A stretch of 64,000 nucleotides of DNA from Zygaena filipendulae (GCA_907165275.2 OU015679.1:1240001-1304000); one strand, 5' to 3'. Positions 10,879-20,301 are shown, counted from the stretch's first letter. Numbers and translations: made by a program. The notes: generated by a model from the sequence alone, not told the origin.

Positions 10879-11939
10879 TCCTCCCCCTCCAAGTCAGCAG
10901 AAGGCACTGGAGATGACTTGGGATCCTGAGTTTTTCGAGGTCTACCCTTTCTACGCCCGTGTATTATTACTTCCTGATCTCCTACATATGGTGTCAGATG
11001 ACTGGCATGGTATTTCCCTCGAGGAACACCCTCTTTATCAACTACTTCGTAGGTCGTGGGAGAAATTACTTTACTTATACGATATGGACCCTCCCGTCGG
11101 GGTGCCAATTTGGAGGTGAAACCTTTCGCTGCCTGACTCAGGCGATGGCTGTCCACGAGAACGAGGTCACCTTCTTGATAGGTAGGCCCTGGACGGCGGT
11201 TTTTATCCGCAGCATCCTTACGCAGATCTTGCTGTCGTTCCACACGCCACTTTACTTCCTGTAAATGCTCGACGAAATCTCTCAGGTAAGGAGTGATCTG
11301 TGGCACATAGTTTTCCTGCTCTATGACCGTCCTCAGGTCACATGTTACATCCATCGGCGAACGGAACTCACGCGCAAAGGTTAAATAAGCAGCTGAGTGG
11401 CCAGTGCCTTCGTTAAACGCCGTATTTAGCGCAAAGCGCACTGAAGGCAATACTTCTGGCCAACGGCGATATTCAGGGTCGATCAGTATCGCCAGCATCT
11501 GTTTCATCTCTCGATTCTTCCGCTCAGCAGGGTTTGCTTCGGGGTGATATACCGGGGTTAAATTTTGGTTAATTCCAAGGACGTGCATGGCTTTTTGCAT
11601 TACCGCTGACACAAATTGCACGCCGTTATCTGAGATAATTCGACGAGGAAAACCGTATCGAAGGAAAATCTCTTCAATGAGAGTTTTCGCACAACTCTCA
11701 GCAGTGGCTTCGGTCAAGGGAAACAATTCGACCCAACGACTTGCGGTATCTTCAACAAGAAAGATGTATTTCTCACCATTGCTGCCCTCTGGCAGTGGGC
11801 CAAATAAGTCCATAGCCAGGACTTCAAATCTTTGGGATAGAACAGGTGTCTGCAGAAGACCGGCCGGTTTAAGGTTCGTCGGCTTGAACTTCTGGCACAA
11901 ATCACATGTTTTCAGATATTTGGCCACGTACTGACGCAT
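10806..11939 (-). CDS. Element B integrase (C-terminal part of pol)
   Basis: Integrase splices the cDNA copy into the chromosome. This 377-codon frame starts inside the zinc finger: the CDLC pair at residues 12-15 gives the CC half of HHCC, and the HH half (AGHLG) is in the upstream frame. The catalytic core follows, with Asp at about 44 (AMDLFGPL), Asp at about 104 (ISDNGVQF) and Glu at about 139 (NPAER), the D,D(35)E pattern. A GPY/F-type module (REGPYRISKV) and a proline/arginine-rich tail end at 10806. The first Met (MRQYV) is just the first ATG after a frame change and not a true start. Upstream pol runs in another frame because a T-run at 11968-11971 is one base short. With that one-base change this element would be coding-complete; it could also be an assembly error. 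Confidence 0.9.
   Translation of the reverse strand: MRQYVAKYLKTCDLCQKFKPTNLKPAGLLQTPVLSQRFEVLAMDLFGPLPEGSNGEKYIFLVEDTASRWVELFPLTEATAESCAKTLIEEIFLRYGFPRRIISDNGVQFVSAVMQKAMHVLGINQNLTPVYHPEANPAERKNREMKQMLAILIDPEYRRWPEVLPSVRFALNTAFNEGTGHSAAYLTFAREFRSPMDVTCDLRTVIEQENYVPQITPYLRDFVEHLQEVKWRVERQQDLRKDAADKNRRPGPTYQEGDLVLVDSHRLSQAAKGFTSKLAPRREGPYRISKVISPTTYEVVDKEGVPRGKYHASHLTPYVGDQEVIIHGRRKGRPRKTQDPKSSPVPSADLEGEDITPAISPSPRPSRTKRAPRRLQD
10879..10890 (-). promoter_or_regulatory. Element B polypurine tract
   Basis: GGAGGGGGAGGA on the minus strand, directly adjacent to the 3' LTR. It primes plus-strand DNA synthesis. Confidence 0.85.
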
Positions 11940-14236
11940 GTTGGGGAAATAGTATCGCTCCTTGGCCTTTTCAGGGTGCGCTCTAATCCCAAATGTCCGG
12001 CAGTGGGTGCGTCATGAATCGCCCTCATGAGCTCTTCTCGCATAGATTCAGGTACCACCAGCTGTGGCTCTTCTGATTCACTTAGCGGATCGAAACGGAA
12101 AAGAACTCCTTGGTTCAGATAATAACCTCGATCGGTCCATCGGGTAGCCGCATCGTTATCTTCATAATCATTCAATATTTTCTTAATTTCAGGGTCTGCC
12201 AACTGAGCTAAACGAATCTCTTCAGAGCTTCGATGTGGCAGATCTACGGAGATAGGACATACGTCACAGGTGATATCTGCATCTTGAGACGGTTGGCACA
12301 CTGGACGACTCAATGTGTCCGCGACTACATTGGCTTTTCCTGGAGTATACTCTACATCCAGGTTAAAGGCTTGAACCTTCAAAGCCCAACGCGCCAAGCG
12401 TCCGCTTGGAGTCTTAAGAGAAAGCAGCCACTTCAGAGGCTGATGATCAGTTGCAACTCGTACCTGTGCTCCTTCCAGGTATCCTCGAAATTTATCTAGG
12501 GCCCACACTACAGCCAACGCCTCTCTTTCGGTCGTACTGTAGTTGCGCTCGGCCGACGTCAGTAATCTACTGGCATACTCTATTGGTAATTCCGCTTTCG
12601 GTTCTGGACCCTGTAAAAGGACTGCTCCTAGCGCGTACGCGCTGGCATCGGTGCGCAGGATAAAAGGCTGGTTGAAGTCTGGTTGACGTAGAATAGGGGT
12701 GGTAGCTAGCCTATGCTTCAGTTCTTCAAAAGACCGTGCTTCTTCTTCACCCCATTTCCAGGTTTTGTCTTTTCTGGTGAGGTCCGTCAATGGGCGAGCA
12801 ATTTCTGAAAAGCGTGGAATAAACTTCCTGAACCAAGAGCAGGTTTGCAGAAAGCTTTTTAGTTGTTTCAGGTTGTTAGGGGGAAGCCTGTCTATGATCA
12901 CCTGAATTTTTGATGGATCAGGCTCTAAACCTTGGGCGGTGATTACATGCCCTAGATAGGTCACTCTCTCCCTGGCGAAAACACACTTCTCCCGATTTGC
13001 TCGAAGGTAAAATTGACGCAAGCGCTCGAACACCTGTTTCAGGTCCTGCAGGTGGGTTTCCAGATTATCAGAAATTACTAAAATATCATCTAAATATGCC
13101 ACGACTGTAACATCTTTAAGGCCAGCACGAAACCGATCCATTAATCGCTGGAACGTCGATGGCGAATTCTTCAAGCCGAAGGGCATGCGCCGAAATTGAA
13201 ACGTACCAAACGGAGAAACGAATGCCGTTTTATGTCTGTCCTCAGGAGCCACCTCAACTTGCCAGTAGCCCGATTTCAGATCAATCGTGGACATCACGCA
13301 ATTACTTTTTGCAGAAGCCAGGATGTCGTCGATTAATGGCAGCGGATACTTGTCCGTACGCGTCACGGCGTTTAATTTCCTATAATCGACGCAAAATCTG
13401 GTTTCACCATTCTTCTTGGGTACCAGCACTACCGGCGAGGTCCATTCGGACTCAGCTTCTTCTATGACGTCAAGTTCTAACATCTTGTCTATTTCTGCCC
13501 TTATTATCTCCTTTTTCGCAGGCGTCACCCGATAGGGCGGCGTAGAGATGGGCGTGGCGTCACTCGTATCTATTTTGTGCATGGCAAAGGGCGTCGGCCC
13601 TCCCCCTGCACTAAAAATATCTTCGTTCTCTTCTAGTAGTGCAACCAATTTGCCTTTTTCGGCTGGTGATAAAAGAACACCCTCGTTCTCGCGGAGGCCA
13701 ACTGCAGCACTAGCTGCGACGCGGTTGTCGTCGTTTTCATATTCTAATTCGTGGAAACCCGTTGAATGTAAAGAGAACCGATTATTATCAAAATCTAGTA
13801 CCATGCCAGCATCCGAAATAAAATTCATCCCCAATAATGAATCCCTCGCGCCAGGCAAGACCATAAAAAGGGTCTTAAGCTCCTTTCCGTGCACCTTTAC
13901 ATTAACTAAGGCAGTTTCCACTAACTGAACCCGTTGTCTGCCGTCCGCGAAACGTAATTCGGTTTCTACACTATTAAACACTTGGCCATTTAACCTTAAA
14001 TGCCTCGTTAAGCTATCACTAGCCACTGATTGTTTCGCGCCTGTATCGAGCAATGCCGTACCTAAAGCTCCGAATACTTCAATTTTAAAAATGGGACGCA
14101 CACGCGGGTTAAGCACTGTTTCGCATACGGACACCGATTGGAACGCTGTCGTTGTCGTTGATGGAAGCGTAGTGTGCTTTTCCTTGCACACCTTGCAATT
14201 GGACCTTATCACCCGGGCGCACCACATCCGAAACAA
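11912..14236 (-). CDS. Element B pol: protease, RT, RNase H
   Basis: A 774-codon frame. The aspartic protease has DTGA at about residues 64-67 and GMNF near 136. The reverse transcriptase has DYRKLN near 284, DLKSGYWQ near 319 and the catalytic YLDD at 381-384. RNase H starts with TDAS at about 529 and includes TDHQPLKW. The first half of the integrase zinc finger (HDAPTAGHLG) follows before the frame is lost at about 11968. It overlaps the gag frame by 28 bases and is in the -1 frame relative to gag, so translation probably needs ribosomal frameshifting; no classical slippery heptamer is obvious. The start here is not an ATG (TTG), which also argues for a Gag-Pol fusion. Confidence 0.92.
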   Translation of the reverse strand: MFRMWCARVIRSNCKVCKEKHTTLPSTTTTAFQSVSVCETVLNPRVRPIFKIEVFGALGTALLDTGAKQSVASDSLTRHLRLNGQVFNSVETELRFADGRQRVQLVETALVNVKVHGKELKTLFMVLPGARDSLLGMNFISDAGMVLDFDNNRFSLHSTGFHELEYENDDNRVAASAAVGLRENEGVLLSPAEKGKLVALLEENEDIFSAGGGPTPFAMHKIDTSDATPISTPPYRVTPAKKEIIRAEIDKMLELDVIEEAESEWTSPVVLVPKKNGETRFCVDYRKLNAVTRTDKYPLPLIDDILASAKSNCVMSTIDLKSGYWQVEVAPEDRHKTAFVSPFGTFQFRRMPFGLKNSPSTFQRLMDRFRAGLKDVTVVAYLDDILVISDNLETHLQDLKQVFERLRQFYLRANREKCVFARERVTYLGHVITAQGLEPDPSKIQVIIDRLPPNNLKQLKSFLQTCSWFRKFIPRFSEIARPLTDLTRKDKTWKWGEEEARSFEELKHRLATTPILRQPDFNQPFILRTDASAYALGAVLLQGPEPKAELPIEYASRLLTSAERNYSTTEREALAVVWALDKFRGYLEGAQVRVATDHQPLKWLLSLKTPSGRLARWALKVQAFNLDVEYTPGKANVVADTLSRPVCQPSQDADITCDVCPISVDLPHRSSEEIRLAQLADPEIKKILNDYEDNDAATRWTDRGYYLNQGVLFRFDPLSESEEPQLVVPESMREELMRAIHDAPTAGHLGLERTLKRPRSDTISPTCVSTWPNI

Positions 14237-15327
14237 GTGAGGGATGGGCGCAGCTCCGGCTGTGCTGCAGCAGGTTCACTTTTCACTGGTTCCGTAGTAG
14301 GCTTATTCTTAAGTTTGCGGCAGTCATCTTTGACATGGCCAAACATCTTACAAAATGAGCATCGTGGTCTCGGTTTGCCTTGCGAGCTCCTCTCTGACGA
14401 TGATGTTGAAGCATGAGCGACAGGCGGTGGCGGGTAGGCAATTGTAGATTTATATCTTCCGGTGGGAGCAGTAGTACTCCCTTCTTCCAGGACGTCCTCC
14501 ACCACCCGTGCCTGTTGCAGCAGTTCAGCGAATGAAGTAAAAGCAGTCCGTACTACTTTTTCACGGATCCTCTTATGGAGTAGGCCATACACCATATCAA
14601 GTTGTACCGGATTCTCTGTCAGCGTATTTGGAGGTAGCTGAGCAATGAGGGCTCTGACCCTACACACGAAGACATCGGTGCGTTCTTCACCTTGCGCTTT
14701 GCTAAATATTTCTCGATAAATTCTGTGCGGTGGGAGGCGCGGACCGAACGTTTGCCGAAGTAAGTCAATTGCTTCCTGCCAACTCGATACTGAATGTTTT
14801 ACACCTTGCCACCAGGTAGCTGCAAAGTCGGTGAATAGCATCGGCAGGCCTCTCAAGGCAATATCATCGCTGACGCCGACACAATCCTTATAAATCTGCA
14901 CAGCGTCTATGAACGCCAGAACATCGCCCGCAGCATTGTATCTCGCAGTACATTTAGATAAGTTCGTACTTACAGTCGTAAACGGTGGCGGCGCGCCTTG
15001 TGCAGGCTGCGATCGCAAAGATTGTAGTAAAAATACCAGTTGCTGATCCGTCATTACGATGGGTGCAGCTGTAGCTTGGGACTGGTGTATGGCGCCGGGC
15101 GGAGCCTGCCCGGGTTGTGCCATGTACGCGAAGTCATGCTGCTCACGCCCGGGATGCGACGGCGGCGAAACGGCGGAGGCGCCAGCGGACGGCGGTCCAG
15201 CTAGCGGCGGCGTCGACGTACGTACGTCAACGAATAATTCGTCGTCACCTGACGGCATCGCACTACCCGGTTGCTGCATGTTACGCGTAGCACTATTAAC
15301 ACGTGAACGTGTTATCACCATGTCCAC
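14209..15327 (-). CDS. Element B Gag
   Basis: Structural polyprotein that packages the element RNA in virus-like particles. It is 372 codons, starting at MDMVITRSR. A low-complexity N-terminus rich in Pro, Ala and Ser leads into a retrotransposon Gag region around residues 120-260 (AATWWQGVKHSVSSW, then a TFGPRLPPH block). A CCHC zinc knuckle CSFCKMFGHVKDDC lies near residue 325. A second half knuckle CFGC sits at the very end; in the overlapping pol frame it continues into further cysteines. The gag start lies about 700 bp inside the 5' LTR. It appears intact. Confidence 0.9.
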   Translation of the reverse strand: MDMVITRSRVNSATRNMQQPGSAMPSGDDELFVDVRTSTPPLAGPPSAGASAVSPPSHPGREQHDFAYMAQPGQAPPGAIHQSQATAAPIVMTDQQLVFLLQSLRSQPAQGAPPPFTTVSTNLSKCTARYNAAGDVLAFIDAVQIYKDCVGVSDDIALRGLPMLFTDFAATWWQGVKHSVSSWQEAIDLLRQTFGPRLPPHRIYREIFSKAQGEERTDVFVCRVRALIAQLPPNTLTENPVQLDMVYGLLHKRIREKVVRTAFTSFAELLQQARVVEDVLEEGSTTAPTGRYKSTIAYPPPPVAHASTSSSERSSQGKPRPRCSFCKMFGHVKDDCRKLKNKPTTEPVKSEPAAAQPELRPSLTCFGCGAPG

Positions 15328-16020
15328 AAACCCTACGCACTAGGTATTCGTAAAGTCAACGCGCACTTAGTTCGTCGTAACTCGTAGGTACGCGAATGTT
15401 CTATAGTCTGTGAGCATGAAGTCACAATCTGTTACCTATGTTGTTTATACCTACTAACACTAATATTTTAACGAACTATCGAACTACTTAGTTGTTATTA
15501 TTATTAAGAAAATATTTAAGTCACTTTAAGTCTATAAAAACGTCCGCTGTGGGCTTTAGGTATTCTAACTATAAAACCTAAACAAACGCGCGGAGCGTAG
15601 GTACCTTTTATATACCGACACTGAGACCGACACTATAAATATTTACTAGTTTTAAGTTCGTAAAGCTCTAGGTAGGTACTACGTTTTGAGAAATGTTCCA
15701 CAACAATTCCACAGTTCAAAACACACGAGAGTGGCAGTCAGATTTCTAGAAACCTACACACCTGTTCTAGGAATTACACAAGCACTAGAACGACTACAAT
15801 TGTGTGGTCTCTGGCTGACTTTAGCGTACACACGAGATTGGCAGTCCGGTTTCAAGAAAACTTACACACCTGTTCTAGGAATATCACAATATCACAGGCA
15901 CTAGAACGAAACAATTGTGTAGTTTCTGGTCACTGACTGATTTTAACACGATTCGGTTTAATACCTACTAGTTAGTCACTGTGTTTAACACTAGAATAAG
16001 TCTGACAAAACTAAACACGG
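15328..16020 (-). other. Element B 5' untranslated leader with tandem duplication
   Basis: Non-coding leader between PBS and gag. A segment beginning ACACACGAGA at 15721 recurs, diverged, from 15828 (period about 107 bp). Both copies contain CCTGTTCTAGGAAT and CACTAGAACGA. It could carry packaging or translation signals, but this is not shown. Confidence 0.6.
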
Positions 16021-16038
16021 CCACAACGTTGAGCGCCA
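16021..16038 (-). promoter_or_regulatory. Element B primer-binding site
   Basis: TGGCGCTCAACGTTGTGG on the minus strand, two bases after the 5' LTR. It begins TGG as expected for a tRNA 3' CCA primer. Which tRNA is used was not determined. Confidence 0.75.
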
Positions 16039-16040
16039 GT

Positions 16041-16333
16041 TATAGGTTCTTGAAAATAAAAAGGAAGTCCGTGTTTGATCAAACAGCACTATATTCGTGT
16101 TAATAATTAGGACTATAGGTATAAAATAAACCAAACTCGAAACGTGCGCGTCGGCAAGCTGCGTATTTCGAATGCGCGTGCTACTCAACTCGTGTGTCGT
16201 AGGCAACTGTCTGCGCACCGGCCGCTGGGACGGTGCGGGGTAGCAGGAAGGGTTGCGGGGTTAGTCCTGCAGTCGCCGAGGCGCTCGCTTCGTACGAGAG
16301 GGGCGCGGAGAGGGGCTAATAGCTGGCGTTATA
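16041..16333 (-). repeat. Element B 5' LTR
   Basis: 293 bp, identical by eye to 10586-10878. GC-rich in the half that enters first on the minus strand. Confidence 0.93.
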
Positions 16334-16337
16334 ATTG

Positions 16338-16898
16338 ATATATTCCTATAAGAAAAAAAATCTCCAGGACTTCAAACCCATTTACTACGAATTCTATCGA
16401 CACCTGACCTTCATACTTTTATTGAACTACCTCCAAAACCTTTTACAAAAATATCTGATGGAAGCAATAAGACAAGTTTTAGCGAGCAATCTCGAGTATC
16501 TAAATTAACCCGTGTAATCGATATTGCCAGGGAATGCCTCTAAAATCTTTTGTTTCTATTTATGCCATGTAAATTCATAAGAACGCAAAGTCTTGTGCCA
16601 CAACTTAGCCAATCCAGTCAAACGTGACTGCACATAATAACTTTTCCATCATCGTTCCAACCATGTATTGCCCTTAGATGTTCGATTTTATCAAGATTTT
16701 ATTAAGCCATTGTAATACCGGCAATTCCGATTTCTCAAAATCGAATTCGGGAAAAATACGGGTTTAACCAAGACGTTACTATAATATGGAGCGATCCTAC
16801 CAGTATCATCCAGTTGTGAAGATTCTTTATTTCTCACGGCCCGTGGAGAAGGCGTATCTCTAGGCCGCCATGGCGCCCAGGATCTGGAAGTGATCCAT
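16338..16898 (-). pseudogene. Element X gag remnant
   Basis: Minus strand from an ATG at 16898. Through several stops and frame changes one can follow a Gypsy-type Gag core: an FPEFDFEKSELPVLQWL block near 16750, then CSHV...LDWLAKLWHKTL, and FTWHKWKQKILEAFPGNIDY near 16540. It is cut at 16338 by element B and not clearly recognisable beyond 10581. It cannot make protein. It gives X its minus orientation and places it in the Gypsy superfamily. Confidence 0.6.
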
Positions 16899-16971
16899 GA
16901 CCGTCGTTTCGTTTAACAGGACTCCGAGAATGCTTTGGCTGCTTGAATCCTTAATAATCCCACTTCTGAAA

Positions 16972-17595
16972 TGTTAAATTATTAGTATTAGTAAGGATAC
17001 CTAGTAAATAAAACAACCTGATTTTAACAAAACTATTCCTTTGTGTCTGTATTACCAATTATAATAAAAACTCTTTGATATAATTTGTATCAAATTCTAT
17101 AATAATCAAAGCCAGTATAGATAAGCAATAGGAATCTCAAAACATGTTACGCACAAAGTAATCAAATCTCTGAAGCTAAAGTTAAGCTTGAACAGTATAT
17201 TTTATGAGAACAATACAGTAATCACAATTATTATTACAAGCATCAAATAGAGCCAAAACTGTCTACCAATACTTAACTTTCGATGTTATGATGTCTTCCA
17301 TCTAGGAAATCACCAGCACCACTGACCCGATCCTTTGTTGCTGCCATTATGTAAACATGTTCTCCCGCGCGTTTTTCCCGCTATCTCAAATAACATTTTA
17401 TTTACTCTACAGTCTATGAATTCACAATGTTGCCAGTTATTAAATATGAATTGGCCATGGAAATGCAATTTAAATCACTTTAATAAACATTGGTATAATT
17501 ATTTAAATTAAGAATCACAATACATAGCATAAGAATCATAATAATATTAATCAATTTTAATATATTAGTACAGAATACCTAAATCACTATTCACA
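16972..17595 (-). repeat. Element X 5' LTR, with internal deletion
   Basis: 624 bp. It lacks about 250 bp present in the other LTR. The missing segment is bounded in the intact copy by two CACCAGC words, and only one remains here. Otherwise two differences are seen by eye. Confidence 0.85.
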
Positions 17596-17916
17596 CTTAT
17601 ATTGACCCGGTAGTTTTCCTAGACCTTCAAATAAATCATTATAATTATTTATACATAACGAATAAATACGTTTTATTAATTTTAGTTGTTCTACAGCGTT
17701 TTTACCCAATATGCTATGACAATCGTTCTGAGTTACAAAAAACTTTAAATCATACTCAATATTATTGTGTAACCATTTGATAAAACACGACCCTACTATG
17801 CTAATATAATTACCCCAAAAGATTGTGCTCGCGTATTATCAGGTTCTAGCATCGATATTGAGAGACCTAATTTTAAAAAATTTTGTTTCGAAATTACATT
17901 TAGGTATCCAAGGTAT
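17596..17916 (-). pseudogene. Element H protease remnant
   Basis: Directly downstream of the H gag. A decayed retropepsin is readable. The DTG motif is at the very end of the gag frame (KLDTG, then a stop). A later block with ILGKNAVEQLKLIKRIY ends at about 17600 at the CTTA target site of X. Stops interrupt the middle (about 17830-17916). The frame continues into the RT portion at 4609 on the far side of X. Confidence 0.75.
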
Positions 17917-18942
17917 TTACCCGGTATCCAATTTAAAACTGTGCTTACATTTATTGTAGGCTAAATATAATGTTTCATACCACTTAGTGTTCTCGGTAAT
18001 TAAATTGTCAATACGTTCAACCGTGACAACCAGATGTAATTGGTCATCGTCACTCTCACTCACCGTGAATACTCTGTTGGATCTACGCACCTGACACATT
18101 CTTTTATAATGACCTCTGCCCCCGCACAAGAAACACTTCACTTTTTTCGCCGCACATTGAATATCACCGTCGCAGTACACGTCTCTGCAGGCGGCGCAAG
18201 CGCGCGCCCCGGGCGCTCCGACCGCTGGTACCGCGGTCGCTTGCAGAGCGCGGGTGTCGCCGCCGCCGCGCCCGGGCGCGCCCGCCCGCCGCCCGCCGGC
18301 AGCAGCGCGCGCCCGTGCAGCGCCCCCTCGCACACCTCGTCCTCTCCACAGAGCGTTCACCGCCATCGGGCTCGAATTCTCACTTTTTATTTTACCTTCG
18401 ATTTGCCGCCCGTCGTCATTTGATATTTCATTCGCCTGGCATATTTTCACTGCCGATTCAAGAGTCAATTCGTACGCCCGCAGCAATCTGTCACGCACCG
18501 TGTTGTCCGTCACGCCGCACACGATACGATCGCGCAGCAAGCTATCTTCCAGTTGTTCGAACTCGCATCTTTGGCTGAGCAGTTTCAAGGCCGTTACATA
18601 ATCGTCGATCGTCTCACCGGGTGCTTGGTTTCTCGTGAAAAATTTAAATCTATTTAAAATTATATTTGTTTTGGTTCCAAAATGACCATTAAACTTTTCT
18701 ATTAATTTTTCCAAATCTTCACGCTCCTCCTCTTTGTTAAATTTAAATGTTAAATACGCGTCGTAGCCCTCCGGTCCGATAAGATTAATAAGGAGACTGG
18801 CCTGCACGTCACTAGTTTCTTTATGCACCCTGGACGCCTTTAGAAACAACTGGAATTGTTTCAACCACCACCGCCATGCTTCGGCGCGACTCGTCGGCCC
18901 ACCGTCTAAAATTAATTCGGCTGGCGGACGAGCGTGTTCCAT
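17917..18942 (-). CDS. Element H Gag (Mag-like Gypsy)
   Basis: 341 codons starting MEHARPPAEL. It has the N-terminal Gag fold typical of Mag/SURL-like elements: WWLKQFQLFLKA, LLINLIGPEGYDAY, FKFFTRNQAPGETIDDYV and LRDRIVCGV. A Gly/Ala/Arg-rich linker of very high GC (about 18190-18350) follows, then two Cys clusters, the clearer one a CCHC knuckle CFLCGGRGHYKRMC at about 18085-18130. The frame ends right after KLDTG, the start of the protease. It lies about 100 bp downstream of the PBS. The frame is open although the pol of the same element is broken, so it may simply have escaped hits. Confidence 0.82.
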   Translation of the reverse strand: MEHARPPAELILDGGPTSRAEAWRWWLKQFQLFLKASRVHKETSDVQASLLINLIGPEGYDAYLTFKFNKEEEREDLEKLIEKFNGHFGTKTNIILNRFKFFTRNQAPGETIDDYVTALKLLSQRCEFEQLEDSLLRDRIVCGVTDNTVRDRLLRAYELTLESAVKICQANEISNDDGRQIEGKIKSENSSPMAVNALWRGRGVRGGAARARAAAGGRRAGAPGRGGGDTRALQATAVPAVGAPGARACAACRDVYCDGDIQCAAKKVKCFLCGGRGHYKRMCQVRRSNRVFTVSESDDDQLHLVVTVERIDNLITENTKWYETLYLAYNKCKHSFKLDTG

Positions 18943-19042
18943 TATTTGGTTAATACGGCACTTAGTTTATATAGTAAGAAGCACAAACAATATTTACGTT
19001 GCAATTTATTTATATAACACCGAATTTGCACTCTTAATATTA

Positions 19043-19058
19043 CGCACCGCTGTCACCA
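19043..19058 (-). promoter_or_regulatory. Element H primer-binding site
   Basis: TGGTGACAGCGGTGCG on the minus strand, immediately after the CA end of the short LTR. Confidence 0.65.
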
Positions 19059-19141
19059 TGAAGTAAACAACATGATAGCTGGACGAAGACTCGTTTATTG
19101 TTCATTGTTCCATCTACCCGCTACTTACAATAAGCATGACA
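19059..19141 (-). repeat. Element H 5' LTR (about 83 bp)
   Basis: On the minus strand it begins TGTCATGC and ends TTTACTTCA, with AATAAACGAGTC in the middle. Such a short LTR fits Mag-type elements. The outer edge is set by the end of recognisable Polinton polymerase at about 19146. The matching 3' LTR is absent from the window, so the limits are inferred. Confidence 0.6.
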
Positions 19142-19145
19142 CTAC

Positions 19146-20079
19146 AATAGGAACTTTGTTGGAACTGTATTACTCGATGAATTTTTTTTAATATCAACCC
19201 ATGTTTTAAAAAATATGTTTTTAAATGAACGTAATGAATTACGTAAAAATATTTATCGTATAGATTGGGTTTGCATTTTTTGCCCCAGGGGGAATGCATT
19301 TTTCAGGACAAAATGGTAAATCATTATGTCTATGATGTAAATCTTTTGGATATATCAAATCGACCTCAAGTATAAAACCACATTTCGCATCGTTAGGAAT
19401 ATTAACCACATCAAGTTCATCGATTTCTGCTCGAGTCAAAAGTCTAAAATTTGACAGTGGTAAATAATGACACATACTGAATCCGTATAAGTTGTTGCAA
19501 TCTATGTAAACTACGTAACGATCAGGTTGTAATGGGTCATATTCAGGCATATACTTGTTATTTGCTTTAGCATGTCTGTGCGAGCACATGCATACACCTC
19601 CTCTAATACCAGACTGAATCATGCGCACTATAGAAAGATTATCAATAAGTTCTAATTCAATACCAGTTTTAAAGAGCATTACGTCAAAAGAGAGACTTGG
19701 AGCTGTAAGATAAAATGCTGGGTCTAACTGATAATGAAGTTTGCAAGTTTTTCGGAATTTTTCAAAAATGTCAGTTAGTAAGAGAACATCTGTCTTTAAA
19801 TATAAATCCGTATATTGACCTAAGTTTTGAATTCCGAATTCAGTCTAAACTAAATGAGCGTGTTTATAATCTTCATCAGTAATGTGCTCATTAGTAAGGG
19901 AACTATAATTTTTTTTTTTATCTGGAAGAGATTGCTCATCAAAACGATCCCACTTATTTATATATTCGTAAGGGTAAATGCCTTTGCGCGTAAGTAAATT
20001 AAACTGTGCCTGGTTAGGAAAGTAGCTATGCAAATTTACAAACTCTTCTTTTTTTATTGTCTTTGCTAATTTATCCTGA
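19146..20079 (-). pseudogene. Polinton DNA polymerase B, polymerase half (broken)
   Basis: Protein-primed family B polymerase, the replication enzyme of Polinton/Maverick elements. On the minus strand three frames line up with one protein: LAKTIKKEEFVNLHSYFP then FNLLTRKGIYPYEYI (20079-19845), VMLFKTGIELELIDN and the motif A region YIDCNNLYGFSM (19679-19239), and NLYDKYFYVIHY with LKKIHRVIQFQQSS (19299-19146). An in-frame stop near 19843 and a frame change near 19265 break it. It is cut at 19145 by the LTR of element H and at 20080 by the LTR of element G. Its upstream half is at 32757-33640. Confidence 0.85.
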
Positions 20080-20219
20080 AGTGTGTGTACAAGCCCTAAG
20101 GCGGTATTGACATGTATGTACGCTTCCTTGGGTCTTATAAAATGTTTAGTGTTACATTAATCAGACAATAAACGGTGTTCACTGAAGGTGGTTGCGTTTA
20201 TTTATTAGTCCCAACAACT
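20080..20219 (+). repeat. Element G 5' LTR (about 140 bp)
   Basis: Begins AGTGTGTGTACAAG and ends CCCAACAACT, with an AATAAA at about 20167. Polinton polB is recognisable up to its left edge. Only one copy exists, so the boundaries rest on the polB alignment and the PBS. Confidence 0.6.
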
Positions 20220-20221
20220 CA

Positions 20222-20234
20222 TGGCGACCCTGCC
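20222..20234 (+). promoter_or_regulatory. Element G primer-binding site
   Basis: TGGCGACCCTGCC, two bases after the LTR. Confidence 0.7.
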
Positions 20235-20301
20235 TATAAGAGCCGAGTAGGCTGGAAAGTGTTTTCGTAAAAATGACTGTATAAAAATAAAATTTATTAA
20301 A

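Larger units (their letters stand above)
10586..16333 (-). mobile_element. Element B: full-length young Gypsy retrotransposon
   Basis: A 5,748-bp minus-strand element with 293-bp LTRs (10586-10878 and 16041-16333) that I find identical throughout. The target duplication is ATTG (10582-10585 and 16334-16337). The primer-binding site and polypurine tract abut the LTRs. Gag, protease, RT, RNase H and integrase are all present. It is inserted in the body of element X. The LTRs end in TATAAC...CCTATA rather than TG...CA; the boundaries are fixed independently by the duplication, the PPT and the PBS. Confidence 0.93.
4614..17595 (-). mobile_element. Element X: defective LTR retrotransposon inside H
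   Basis: Two direct copies of one sequence, 4614-5492 and 16972-17595, bracket this 12,982-bp block. Both copies begin TGTTAAATTATTAG and end TATTCACA on the plus strand. A 4-bp target duplication CTTA lies outside at 4610-4613 and 17596-17599. The flanking Gypsy H frame becomes continuous when the block and one CTTA are taken away. The surviving gag remnant is on the minus strand, so 16972-17595 is the 5' LTR. No protease, RT or integrase of X is visible. Its body holds LINE fragments and the nested element B. Without B it is about 7.2 kb. Confidence 0.88.
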
